The notes beneath the pieces were generated by a model, which saw only the letters and a program-made list of their open reading frames with translations, had not been told where the DNA came from and searched no databases. From positions 1 to 64,000 of the forward strand of contig NZ_CAJHCP010000009.1 of assembly GCF_904848625.1 (NCBI RefSeq): 64,000 nt of DNA. Direction: 5' to 3'. Shown here in pieces: positions 19,313-27,592 of the stretch. The position numbers and the translations under genes were made by a program. The stretch comes from Paraburkholderia metrosideri. Lineage in GTDB: Bacteria > Pseudomonadota > Gammaproteobacteria > Burkholderiales > Burkholderiaceae. Positions within the stretch are counted from its first letter, which is position 1; every line of letters starts with the position of its first letter.

Positions 19313-20065
19313 GTGAACATTGCCCGTTTGCTGATTGCCAGTATCCTGATCTTCGCGGTTGGCACGCTGTTGCAATTCATCTGGCCGCTGCCGCAACCGG
19401 CGTCCTATCACCACTTCGCCGACGAACGTTCAATCGGTCTGCTGCGCAACGCGGCAGACGTGCTGTCGAACGTGGTTATTCTCGCGGCGGGGTTGCTCAA
19501 CCTCAGGTGGGTCGTGCGTCATGCCGCGCGCCGGCCACCGCAGTTCCCGGGAATGCTGGTCGTCGCACTCGGGCTGATCTTCACCGCGTACGGCTCGGCC
19601 TACTATCACTTCGCACCGTCGGACGCGACCCTCGTATGGGACCGGCTGCCAATGACAATCGTCTTCGCCGGCATCCTGGGCATGCTCTGGACGTCCGTCA
19701 CCGGAAAGCGGGTGGGCTGGGTGCCGCTCGCGATACTCGTGATCGTCTCGCTGGGCACTATTGGGTACTGGCTGCTATTCGATAGCCTGTGGCCGTATGC
19801 CGAATTGCAGTTCGGCGGACTCGCGGTGATCGTGGTGATGACCCTGATCCGCAAGGTCGACGCGCCGCTCGCGTGGGGCATGGTGATCGGCTTCTACGCG
19901 CTCGCGAAGGTATTCGAAACGCTCGACTGGCAGATCTGGGCGCTCACCGGCCACCTGTTCGCGGGCCACGCGCTTAAACATATCGCGAGCGGGTTTGCCG
20001 GTGCGTCGATCGTGCTGATTGCGAAGGGGGCGCGAGCCGACCCCGCGCGCCGTGTTCCGGCGTGA
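19313..20065 (+). CDS. Ceramidase-like membrane hydrolase (CREST superfamily)
   Basis: 250 residues with about seven hydrophobic segments. The CREST metal-hydrolase residues have the expected spacing: Ser95, His99 (Ser+4), Asp110 (His+11) and a late HxxxH pair His219/His223. These match the zinc site of alkaline ceramidases. Family knowledge therefore supports a zinc-dependent amidase acting on a lipid amide within the membrane; the bacterial substrate is not known. Start codon GTG at 19313. It converges with the Lrp gene (21 bp between stops). Confidence 0.78.
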   Translation: MNIARLLIASILIFAVGTLLQFIWPLPQPASYHHFADERSIGLLRNAADVLSNVVILAAGLLNLRWVVRHAARRPPQFPGMLVVALGLIFTAYGSAYYHFAPSDATLVWDRLPMTIVFAGILGMLWTSVTGKRVGWVPLAILVIVSLGTIGYWLLFDSLWPYAELQFGGLAVIVVMTLIRKVDAPLAWGMVIGFYALAKVFETLDWQIWALTGHLFAGHALKHIASGFAGASIVLIAKGARADPARRVPA

Positions 20066-20086
20066 ACCGCAACCTGCGCTGTCGAC

Positions 20087-20563
20087 TCAGGGCGGCTTGT
20101 CCGCGAGATCCAGAATCGAACCTTCCAGCTTGAGCGTCGACAGAACGATATTCGAGTTGGTCGACAGCAAGCCGGGCATTCGATGCAGCCGGTTGATCAC
20201 GAAGTCCGAATAGTGGTCGAGGTTGCGCGCGCGTACCACCAGCACGTAATTCGACGTGCCGCTCACGATCCGCGCGGAGATCACCTCGGGCCATTCATTG
20301 ATCGCCTCGATGAAGCGCTCGTGCCACTGGTCGGCTTCCTGCCGCATGCACACGTGGACTAGCGCCTCGAATTCGACGCCGATGGATTTCGGCGCAATCA
20401 CGCAGCGGTAGCCGGCGATCACGCCTTGTTCCTCCAATATCTTCACGCGCCGCAGACACGCTGACGGCGACAGCTTGACCGCGTCCGCCAGGTCCTGATT
20501 GCTGATTCGCCCGTCTTTTTCGAGGACGCGGAGGATACGCATATCGGTGCGATCGAGGTCCAT
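20087..20563 (-). CDS. Lrp/AsnC-family transcriptional regulator
   Basis: 158 residues: an N-terminal winged helix-turn-helix (about 4-60, starting LDRTDMRILRVLEKDGRISNQ-like) and a C-terminal ligand-binding RAM/AsnC domain (about 70-150, with VHVCMRQEADQWHERF and the ISARIVSGTSNYVLVV strand). It is divergent from the aminotransferase gene across 133 bp, so it most likely senses an amino acid and controls the aminotransferase-RidA-porin-permease genes. Confidence 0.93.
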   Translation of the reverse strand: MDLDRTDMRILRVLEKDGRISNQDLADAVKLSPSACLRRVKILEEQGVIAGYRCVIAPKSIGVEFEALVHVCMRQEADQWHERFIEAINEWPEVISARIVSGTSNYVLVVRARNLDHYSDFVINRLHRMPGLLSTNSNIVLSTLKLEGSILDLADKPP

Positions 20564-20696
20564 GGTGAAGGATCATTCAATTTTCGGGTGGGAATCAACA
20601 GACTCTATCACGCACAGCTAATCTGAAACACGAATACTGAAGCCAATTCTATTTTTTCCTCGATAACATGCACGCAGCATTTTTTACGGAGCGCAC
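20564..20696. promoter_or_regulatory. Divergent control region, Lrp regulator / aminotransferase
   Basis: 133 bp, clearly AT-richer than the flanking genes (notably 20640-20690 with two T-runs). A GGAG ribosome-binding site lies before the aminotransferase ATG. By position this is the likely site of Lrp-type binding; no specific operator was identified. Confidence 0.4.
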
Positions 20697-21920
20697 ATGT
20701 TCGAGCACGTCACACCTTATCCCGGCGACCCCATCCTCTCGCTGTTTCAGGACTTCCAGAAAGACGCGCAGCCGCGCAAGGTCAATCTGAGCATCGGCCT
20801 TTACTACGACGAGAACGGCACGATTCCCGTGCTCTCCAGCGTGCGAAGCGCCGCCGCGCGGGTCAGCGCTGCCGCTGCGCCGCATACCTATCTGCCGATG
20901 GAAGGCACGCCGGCGTTCCGTGCCGCGGTGCAACGCCTCGTCTTCGGCGACGACTGTGCAGCGGTTCGCGAGCAACGCGTGGCGACGATCCAGACGCTGG
21001 GCGGCTCAGGCGCGCTTCGGCTAGGTGCGGAATTCATCAAGCGCTACTTTCCTGATAGCGCGATCTGGGTGAGTGACCCGACGTGGGACAACCATCGGGT
21101 GCTGTTCGTCGGCGCGGGGCTGGACGTTCACACGTACCCGTACTACGACCGCGAGACCAACGGCATCCGTTTCGACGACCTGCTGGCCACGCTGGACACC
21201 TTGCCTGCCCGCAGCGTGGTGTTGCTGCAACCGTGCTGCCATAACCCCACGGGCATCGACATGACGCGCGAGCAATGGCAAGCCGTCATCGCACGATTGA
21301 GGCAACGTCAGTTGATCCCGTTCGTCGATATGGCTTATCAAGGGTTCGGCGACGGACTCGTCGAAGACGCGTGGCCAATTCGCGCGCTGTGCGACGCGGG
21401 ACTAGCGTTTCTCGTCAGTAATTCGTTCTCGAAGAATTTCTCGTTGTATGGCGAGCGTTGTGGCGGATTGTCGCTCGTGTGTGCGGGCGAGCGCGAAGCG
21501 GCGAGCGTGCTGAGCCAGGTGCAGGCAGGCGTGCGCCGGATGTACTCGAGCCCGCCGCTGCACGGCACGCAACTGATCTCCACCGTGCTGAACGATGCGG
21601 ACCTGACCGCGCAGTGGGACACCGAAGTGGCCGGCATGCGAAGTCGCATCAAGCGGATGCGCACGGCGTTGCGCGAGCGTCTTGAAGCGGCGGTGCCCGA
21701 CATGGGCTTCGACTACCTCACGACCCAGCGCGGCATGTTCAGCTACACGGGAATTCTTCCTCATGAGGTCGATGTGCTGCGCGAACGCTACAGCGTTTAT
21801 CTGCTGAGGTCGGGACGTCTGTGTGTCGCGGGATTGAACGATGCGAATCTCGACCTGGTCGCGGACGCGGTCGGCACCGTGCTGAAGGCGCGCAGCAGCG
21901 CGTCAGTCTCCCTTTCCTGA
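20697..21920 (+). CDS. Aromatic/aspartate-type amino acid aminotransferase
   Basis: 407 residues, the normal length for subgroup I-alpha aminotransferases (AspC/TyrB). The PLP lysine is Lys246 in SNSFSKNFSLYGERCG. The cofactor-contacting CCHNPTG motif (about 180-186) and FVDMAYQGF are present, and Arg254 fits the phosphate-binding position. It would transfer an amino group from an amino acid, likely aromatic, to 2-oxoglutarate. The next gene is a RidA enamine/imine deaminase 15 bp downstream, then a porin and an amino-acid permease, which fits import and catabolism of an amino acid. Confidence 0.92.
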   Translation: MFEHVTPYPGDPILSLFQDFQKDAQPRKVNLSIGLYYDENGTIPVLSSVRSAAARVSAAAAPHTYLPMEGTPAFRAAVQRLVFGDDCAAVREQRVATIQTLGGSGALRLGAEFIKRYFPDSAIWVSDPTWDNHRVLFVGAGLDVHTYPYYDRETNGIRFDDLLATLDTLPARSVVLLQPCCHNPTGIDMTREQWQAVIARLRQRQLIPFVDMAYQGFGDGLVEDAWPIRALCDAGLAFLVSNSFSKNFSLYGERCGGLSLVCAGEREAASVLSQVQAGVRRMYSSPPLHGTQLISTVLNDADLTAQWDTEVAGMRSRIKRMRTALRERLEAAVPDMGFDYLTTQRGMFSYTGILPHEVDVLRERYSVYLLRSGRLCVAGLNDANLDLVADAVGTVLKARSSASVSLS

Positions 21921-21935
21921 CTGCGGACTCCCGTC

Positions 21936-22328
21936 ATGCCGAAGCTTATTTCAACGGGCCTTCCCGAACCTCGCCAGCCTTTTTCATGGGCGACGCACGC
22001 AAGCGGTCTGATGTTCACCGCGCACGGTCCGGTTGACGCAAACGGCGACATTGCCGGTCGCGATGTCGCCGAACAGACCCGTCTGACCTTGCAGAACCTC
22101 GCCCAGGCTGTGACGGCGGCGGGCGCGAGGCTGCAGGACGTCGCGCAAGTGTTGATCTACATGGCGAACGCGAAAGACATGCCCGAGATCGATGCCGAAT
22201 ACCGCACGTTCTTCGCGGCGCCGTATCCGAATCGCACGAGCATAGCGGTGGCGGGTTTCGCGCATCCGGACATGCTGATCGAACTGGTTGCGTATGTCGC
22301 ACTGCCTGCGGATGCGCCATTGCGTTAG
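21936..22328 (+). CDS. RidA-family enamine/imine deaminase
   Basis: 130 residues, typical of YjgF/YER057c/UK114 proteins. The conserved arginine that binds the substrate carboxylate is seen in PNRTSIAVAGF, and the central QTRLTLQNLAQAVTAAGA helix fits the family. RidA proteins hydrolyse reactive enamine/imine intermediates released by PLP enzymes, which suits its position directly after the aminotransferase. The gap is only 15 bp, so co-transcription is likely. Confidence 0.92.
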   Translation: MPKLISTGLPEPRQPFSWATHASGLMFTAHGPVDANGDIAGRDVAEQTRLTLQNLAQAVTAAGARLQDVAQVLIYMANAKDMPEIDAEYRTFFAAPYPNRTSIAVAGFAHPDMLIELVAYVALPADAPLR

Positions 22329-22401
22329 TCAAGCCAGAAGCAAAAGCAGATCGTCCATCAGACACGTAGTGAAAGTAGTGATAACCACAAGGGGAAGCCT
22401 C

Positions 22402-23475
22402 ATGAAGAAAACGATAAAATTGGCATTGCCAACTATTATCGGCATTGCAGCGTCCGGTAGCACTTTTGCACAGAGTTCGGTGACGCTATATGGCATTCTC
22501 GATCAAAGCGTCCGCTACACGACCAACGCCGACGCCGCGAACAACAGCAGCGTGCAGATGACTAACGGCGCCATCACCAACAGCCGTTGGGGGTTGAAAG
22601 GATCGGAGTCATTGGGCGGGGACCTGAAAGCGATCTTCCAGTTGGAAAACGGCTTCGAGCCGCAGACCGGACAGATGGACCAGAACCTGTTGTTTGGCCG
22701 CTATGCGTATGTCGGTCTCGAAAGCGGATACGGCACGTTGAAGCTCGGTCGCCAGGCGACTGAGGGCTTCAATCTGTTCGGCGATCTCGATCCGCTGACC
22801 ATCGGCAATTACACCGCCAACATGTGGCCGTATTTCCTGACGCAAGGGCGCGTGAGCAATACCGTCAGCTATGCCGGTTCCGCAGCGGGCTTTACCGTCG
22901 GGGCCAGTTATGGGTTCGGCGGTCAGCCGGGCAATATCAGCGCCGACTCGTATTGGGGCGTGCGCTCGTCCTACGCACGAGGTCCGCTGATGATCGGGGC
23001 CGTCTATCAGAACACCCGCGACAGCGCCGGCAAGTCGCAGCAGATGTGGGGCGCGGCGGGCCGCTATGCGATCGGCACCGCCACGCTGTTTCTCGGCTAT
23101 ATCGGAGGTATCGACGCCACCGGGATGATCGATCAGGATTATCTCAACGACAGCAGCCGGACCGTCACGTACGGTTCGTTTGCGGATAACCCGCGCAAGG
23201 ACGCGATCGGCTATACCGGCTTCACCTGGCAGATCAATCCGGCCGTGTCGCTGACGAGCGCGTTTTACTACGACAGCATCAGGAACGTGAACGGGATCGG
23301 CGGCAATAGCGGCAAGCGTTATACGGGTGTGGTCGAGGCGGAGTACGCGCTGTCGAAGGCTACGCAGGTGTACGGGACTGTCGACTACAACAAGGTCTCG
23401 GGCGGCGCGCAGACCGAATTGCCGGGCAACAGCAATCAGACGGGTATCGCGGTGGGACTGCGCCACATTTTCTGA
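22402..23475 (+). CDS. Burkholderia-type general porin
   Basis: 357 residues from the ATG at 22402, which starts a classical signal peptide (MKKTIKLALP... cleaved after FAQ, about residue 24). The mature start SSVTLYGILDQSVRYTTN is the standard opening of the gram-negative porin family. Repeating amphipathic beta strands end in a C-terminal Phe (VGLRHIF), the outer-membrane assembly signal. It forms a 16-stranded trimeric diffusion channel. Context suggests entry of the amino acid imported by the next gene. Confidence 0.95.
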   Translation: MKKTIKLALPTIIGIAASGSTFAQSSVTLYGILDQSVRYTTNADAANNSSVQMTNGAITNSRWGLKGSESLGGDLKAIFQLENGFEPQTGQMDQNLLFGRYAYVGLESGYGTLKLGRQATEGFNLFGDLDPLTIGNYTANMWPYFLTQGRVSNTVSYAGSAAGFTVGASYGFGGQPGNISADSYWGVRSSYARGPLMIGAVYQNTRDSAGKSQQMWGAAGRYAIGTATLFLGYIGGIDATGMIDQDYLNDSSRTVTYGSFADNPRKDAIGYTGFTWQINPAVSLTSAFYYDSIRNVNGIGGNSGKRYTGVVEAEYALSKATQVYGTVDYNKVSGGAQTELPGNSNQTGIAVGLRHIF

Positions 23476-23588
23476 TCTCCGCGTGCAATAACAGCTTTAT
23501 CAGGCAGTTGGCCGGACGGTGCGCGGTGCGCGGCGCCGGCCATTCAGAATCCAGTCACGCGGGTTTAATGCAGCACGGAGGATATTTG

Positions 23589-25037
23589 ATGAGACACGAA
23601 GATCAGTTCCAGAAGATTGTCGAGCGGGAACATGGACTGCGCCGCAGCCTGAGCGCCACACAAATGTCGATGATCGCGATTGGCGGTGCGATCGGCACGG
23701 GGCTGTTCCTCGGCAGCGGATTTGCGATCAGTTTCGCGGGCCCGAGCGTGCTGATCAGCTACGCGATCGGCGCGCTGATTTCACTGCTGCTCATGGGTTG
23801 TCTCGCGGAGATGACTGTCGCGCATCCGACCTCCGGATCATTCGGCGCCTATGCCGAGCATTACATCAGCCCGTGGGTGGGCTTTCTGGTCCGCTACGCG
23901 TACTGGGCGTGCATCGTACTCGCGGTCGGCACTGAAGTGACGGCCATCGCGCTGTACATGAAGTACTGGTTTCCAGCCGTGCCGGGATGGTTGTGGATCA
24001 TCGGCTTTTCGAGCGTGCTCGTGGTAGTCAATGCACGTAGTGTCGACGTGTTCGGCTCGGTGGAGTACTGGTTTTCGGTCATCAAGATTTCGGCCATTAC
24101 GGCGTTCATCGTGCTGGGCGCGTACGTGGTGTTCTTCAATCCGTCACTGGTTGCTGTCGCGCAACCCGGGCATGATGCATCGCCCGCCGGCTTCCATCAT
24201 TATTTCGCGGACGGCGGTTTCTTTCCCAAGGGTGCCTGGGGTACGTGGGTCGCGGTGATCGTCGCGATATTCAGCTATCTGAGCATCGAGATGATCGCGG
24301 TGGCCGCGGGCGAAGCGCAGGACCCGGAGCGTGCAGTCACGAAGGCTTTCCGTGCCACCGTCGTCCGCCTCGTGCTGTTTTATCTGGTGACGCTGGCACT
24401 GATGCTCGCCATCGTGCCGTGGACCGCAGCGGGCAAGGATCAAAGCCCGTTCGTCAAGGTGATGGAGGCCATGCACATTCCGGGCGCAGCCGGCGTCATC
24501 AACTTCGTGGTGCTGGTCGCGGCGCTGTCGGCGATGAACAGTCAGCTCTATATCACCACGCGGATGATGTTCAGCCTGTCGCGCGCCGGTCACGCGCCGC
24601 GCCGTCTGGGCGAAGTGAACCGCCGTGGTGTGCCGATGGGCGCGCTGTTGTTGTCCACTAGCGGCATTGCGCTGGCCACCATTCTGAGCGTCGTTTATCC
24701 GGACGCCTCGTTCACGATCATGATGGCGATCTCCATGTTCGGCGCACTGTTCACGTGGACGATGATTTTCGTCACCCACTATTTTTTCCGCCGGCATTGG
24801 GCCGCGAGCGGCCGGCCAGCGCTGCGCTTCCGTATGGTGGGCTTTCCGGCGCTGACGCTGCTTGGCGCGGCTCTGACGCTCGCCGTGACGATCACGACGT
24901 TGTTCACCCCCGAGTTCCGGATGACGTTGATTTTTGGCGTACCGTTCCTGACGGTGCTGAGTGTAGTTTATTTCGTTGGCTATCGTCGGCGTCCGCGGCT
25001 GGATCAGGCAGCAACCGTGATCGGGAAGGCGAGTTAA
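23589..25037 (+). CDS. Amino acid permease (APC family, AAT type)
   Basis: 482 residues from the ATG at 23589, preceded by a GGAGG box at 23577-23581; the longer frame from 23508 lacks such a site. The N-terminus SATQMSMIAIGGAIGTGLFLGSG is the amino-acid transporter (AAT) TM1 signature shared by AroP/GabP/ProY, and about 12 TMs follow. It would import an amino acid by proton symport. Together with aminotransferase, RidA and porin it makes a coherent uptake and transamination unit. Confidence 0.92.
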   Translation: MRHEDQFQKIVEREHGLRRSLSATQMSMIAIGGAIGTGLFLGSGFAISFAGPSVLISYAIGALISLLLMGCLAEMTVAHPTSGSFGAYAEHYISPWVGFLVRYAYWACIVLAVGTEVTAIALYMKYWFPAVPGWLWIIGFSSVLVVVNARSVDVFGSVEYWFSVIKISAITAFIVLGAYVVFFNPSLVAVAQPGHDASPAGFHHYFADGGFFPKGAWGTWVAVIVAIFSYLSIEMIAVAAGEAQDPERAVTKAFRATVVRLVLFYLVTLALMLAIVPWTAAGKDQSPFVKVMEAMHIPGAAGVINFVVLVAALSAMNSQLYITTRMMFSLSRAGHAPRRLGEVNRRGVPMGALLLSTSGIALATILSVVYPDASFTIMMAISMFGALFTWTMIFVTHYFFRRHWAASGRPALRFRMVGFPALTLLGAALTLAVTITTLFTPEFRMTLIFGVPFLTVLSVVYFVGYRRRPRLDQAATVIGKAS

Positions 25038-25145
25038 GTAGCTCGCGGTGGTGGGTTGGATGGTCAGGCAAGAAAGGCTCGCGGGGCGCGCCTCTCCTGC
25101 CGCCGACAAGCGTATGATTTCGCTTTAAATCCGCTCGACCACCGC

Positions 25146-25940
25146 ATGCTCGCGCTCAAACTCACGCTGGTCCCGCTGTTCCTGCTTATCGTTTCAATGT
25201 CGGGTAAATGGTGGGGGCCATCCATCGCAGGATGGTTGGCGGGTTTGCCGGTGGTAGCCGGGCCAATTCTGTATCTGCTGGTTCTGGCGCATGGCCCGGC
25301 ATTCGGTGCGCATGCCGCTACGCTTTCTCTCTCCGCGATCCTCGCGTCGGAAGCATTCAATTTCGCTTATGCATGGACGTGCCGCTCGCGTTCGTGGCCG
25401 CTCGCACTGCTTGCCGGACTTGCCACCTGGCTGGCGGCGGCGGTCGGCTTGTCGCTATTGCCGAGCTCACCGTTATGGGCGGCAATCGCGGCGTTCTTCG
25501 CCGTCTGCTTCGGCCAGTCGTTCCTGCCTCGCAGTTCAGCGGTAGCCGCGGGTGCGCCGCTTTCGCGCACTGATCTCATCAGCCGGATGGTGGCCGGGGC
25601 GGTACTTACTCTCGTGGTGACGGCGTTATCCGGATGGGCCGGCGCGACGTGGAGTGGCTTGCTCGCCGTATTTCCGCTGCTCGGCATTGTCTTGTCGGTG
25701 TCGTCTCATCGCGCGCATGGACCGGCGTTCGTGATCTCTCTGCTGCGGGGCATGGTGCTCGGCAGGTTCTCGTTTGCCGCGTTTTGCCTGGTGCTGGTCT
25801 TTGGGTTGCCTCATCAGCGTCCGCTGGCCACTTTCGCCGAGGCAGCATTCGTCGCGATGCTCGTGCAGTGGTGCACCAAACGACTGGCCACAACAAGGAG
25901 TTTCAAAAACGCGGAGCCGGGCGTTGCTGCTGCAGAATGA
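25146..25940 (+). CDS. Conserved multi-TM membrane protein of unknown function
   Basis: 264 residues from the ATG at 25146, where the hydrophobic N-terminus begins; the in-frame start at 25056 adds 30 basic residues of low plausibility. About eight hydrophobic segments occur with little polar sequence between them. A KWWGPSIAGWLAGLPVVAGP phrase follows TM1, a small-residue-rich motif I recall from uncharacterised proteobacterial membrane proteins. I do not recognise a function. Confidence 0.7.
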   Translation: MLALKLTLVPLFLLIVSMSGKWWGPSIAGWLAGLPVVAGPILYLLVLAHGPAFGAHAATLSLSAILASEAFNFAYAWTCRSRSWPLALLAGLATWLAAAVGLSLLPSSPLWAAIAAFFAVCFGQSFLPRSSAVAAGAPLSRTDLISRMVAGAVLTLVVTALSGWAGATWSGLLAVFPLLGIVLSVSSHRAHGPAFVISLLRGMVLGRFSFAAFCLVLVFGLPHQRPLATFAEAAFVAMLVQWCTKRLATTRSFKNAEPGVAAAE

Positions 25941-26357
25941 TTCGGTGTTCTGATATATGCCGCTCGCGGTTTTTTTCGAAAGACAACTCGTCTCGCCAAT
26001 AATTTTTCTGCCCAGATAGCAAAGCTTAATTTTATTGTGTTAAACCGCAGGCGAACTCACGTTCATTAATTTTGCCTTTACGAACGGCTTTCACCTCATC
26101 TTTCTGCGAACGCTCTTATTCACCATGTTGGCGCGGGATCGCCCCATGGGAGCGCTGCCGCCATTTTCTTCGTGGCGTTCTTTATTAAAAAAGATCTGTT
26201 GTTCTTTTCGCATTACGCATCATGCGGAAAATTTCGACGGCAAAAACGGTCGATATTTTCAAAGATCGAACTCTTTACTTTTTCTTTCTTGTGGACTTTA
26301 ATGAGTACGTCTCGCTTCCCCCTTCTCTGTTGAAGAACGATACGTCTAAAGGAAGTC
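25941..26357. other. 417-bp AT-rich leader before the PRC-barrel gene
   Basis: It is distinctly AT-rich with T-runs (for example around 26180-26290) in contrast to the surrounding GC-rich genes. No credible frame. A long 5' leader or control region for the next gene is possible. AAAGGAAG just before 26358 is a good ribosome-binding site. Confidence 0.45.
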
Positions 26358-26795
26358 ATGAAATCAAAAGTCGCCGCACTCGTGATCATGTCTGCTTCGT
26401 TGGGAATGCTGTCTTCCCATTCATTTGCGCAAGTCGCCGGCGCTCAGCCTCTTGGGGTAACTGTCACGCAATCGACCGATCTGATTCTCGGCTGGAGCGT
26501 CAAGAAGTCGATCCTCAATAAGCCTGTTTACAACGAAAACGGCGAGAAAGTGGGCGTGATCCACGACATAATTGTTGCCCCCGACCGCTCGGTTTCATAC
26601 GCGATCATCGCAGCCAATCAGTTTCTCGGCGTATCACATCACGACGTCGCTATTCCTGTCGAGCAGCTCGACTACCAGGATGGCAAGCTAATTCTGGCGG
26701 GCGCGACGAAAGCCGCAATCAAGGCACTCCCCGTATTCGAGTACACCAAGGTCAAGGCGACCCCAACGCCCCGCGCCGAGTACCCGCATCACTAG
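26358..26795 (+). CDS. Exported PRC-barrel domain protein
   Basis: 145 residues: a signal peptide (cleaved after SFAQ, about residue 24) and one PRC-barrel-like domain (about 45-125) with SILNKPVYNENGEKVGVIHDIIV, DRSVSYAIIAANQFLGV and AIPVEQL strands. PRC-barrel proteins typically bind RNA, protein or other ligands; exported copies are often stress-associated, with roles unproved. The AT-rich leader suggests separate, possibly strong, expression. Confidence 0.8.
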   Translation: MKSKVAALVIMSASLGMLSSHSFAQVAGAQPLGVTVTQSTDLILGWSVKKSILNKPVYNENGEKVGVIHDIIVAPDRSVSYAIIAANQFLGVSHHDVAIPVEQLDYQDGKLILAGATKAAIKALPVFEYTKVKATPTPRAEYPHH

Positions 26796-27017
26796 TCGCT
26801 GGTTTCGCTGCGGGCTGTGTCTGCAATAGTGTCTGTAAAGGCGCGCAAAGAGAGAGGCGCGACGTACACCCGGAGTAGCGGGTCGCCGGGTGTCGCAAGA
26901 GAAGACTGACAGCAAAAAATATATTGCGTGGACAGTCAGGCGAAAACCCATCGTGCGAATGGGGATGCGGTGCCTGGCCGTTGACTATTCATCGGCATTC
27001 GAAGACCAGGATAGATC

Positions 27018-27563
27018 ATGACGACACCGCTCGATTCTGGCGCACCCCCACCCGTGCCCAATCCCGGACGGCGCCTTCTGCTGACCAGCATTCTGGCGAG
27101 CTATGCCAGTTCGTTCATTCCATGGTCGCTTGCCGGAGCCCAGACGCCCGCATCGGCACCAGCATCCGCTAGTGCGCCCGACGCGTTCCTAAGCGTGTCA
27201 CAGGTCATTACAGGCCGCACGTCGCTCGATCCGGCACAAGCGAAGCGTCTATACGACGGCCTCGTTGCGACGATGCCATCCTTTGCGGAACAGCTAGGCG
27301 CACTGGCTGCGTTCGTCGCCAGCAACAAACCCGCTGGTCACGATCTGCAAGCCGCACTCGACACCGCCAAAGCACCGTTTGCCAAACTGCCCGCCGACAT
27401 CGCGACCGCGTGGTACATCGGCGTGGTCGGCTCGGGTGCGGCTGCACGTTGCGTGACCTTCGAGTCGAGCCTGATGAACATGGTCGTAGCGGACCGCCTG
27501 AAGCCACCGAGCTACGCGTATGGTCCGTACGGAAGCTGGGGGCGCAACCCCCTGGCCGCCTGA
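27018..27563 (+). CDS. FAD glucose-type dehydrogenase, gamma (small, Tat) subunit
   Basis: 181 residues. A twin-arginine signal (Arg18-Arg19, GRRLLLTSILASYA) ends near SLAGA. The remainder fits the small subunit of membrane sorbitol/gluconate/glucose dehydrogenases. In the B. cepacia enzyme this subunit carries the flavoprotein through the Tat pathway, because the catalytic subunit has no signal of its own; the same arrangement is seen here. It is the first of three genes in gamma-alpha-beta order, with a 29-bp gap to alpha. Confidence 0.87.
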   Translation: MTTPLDSGAPPPVPNPGRRLLLTSILASYASSFIPWSLAGAQTPASAPASASAPDAFLSVSQVITGRTSLDPAQAKRLYDGLVATMPSFAEQLGALAAFVASNKPAGHDLQAALDTAKAPFAKLPADIATAWYIGVVGSGAAARCVTFESSLMNMVVADRLKPPSYAYGPYGSWGRNPLAA

Positions 27564-27592
27564 AGTTCGTTCAGCCAATCCAGGGAACCACT

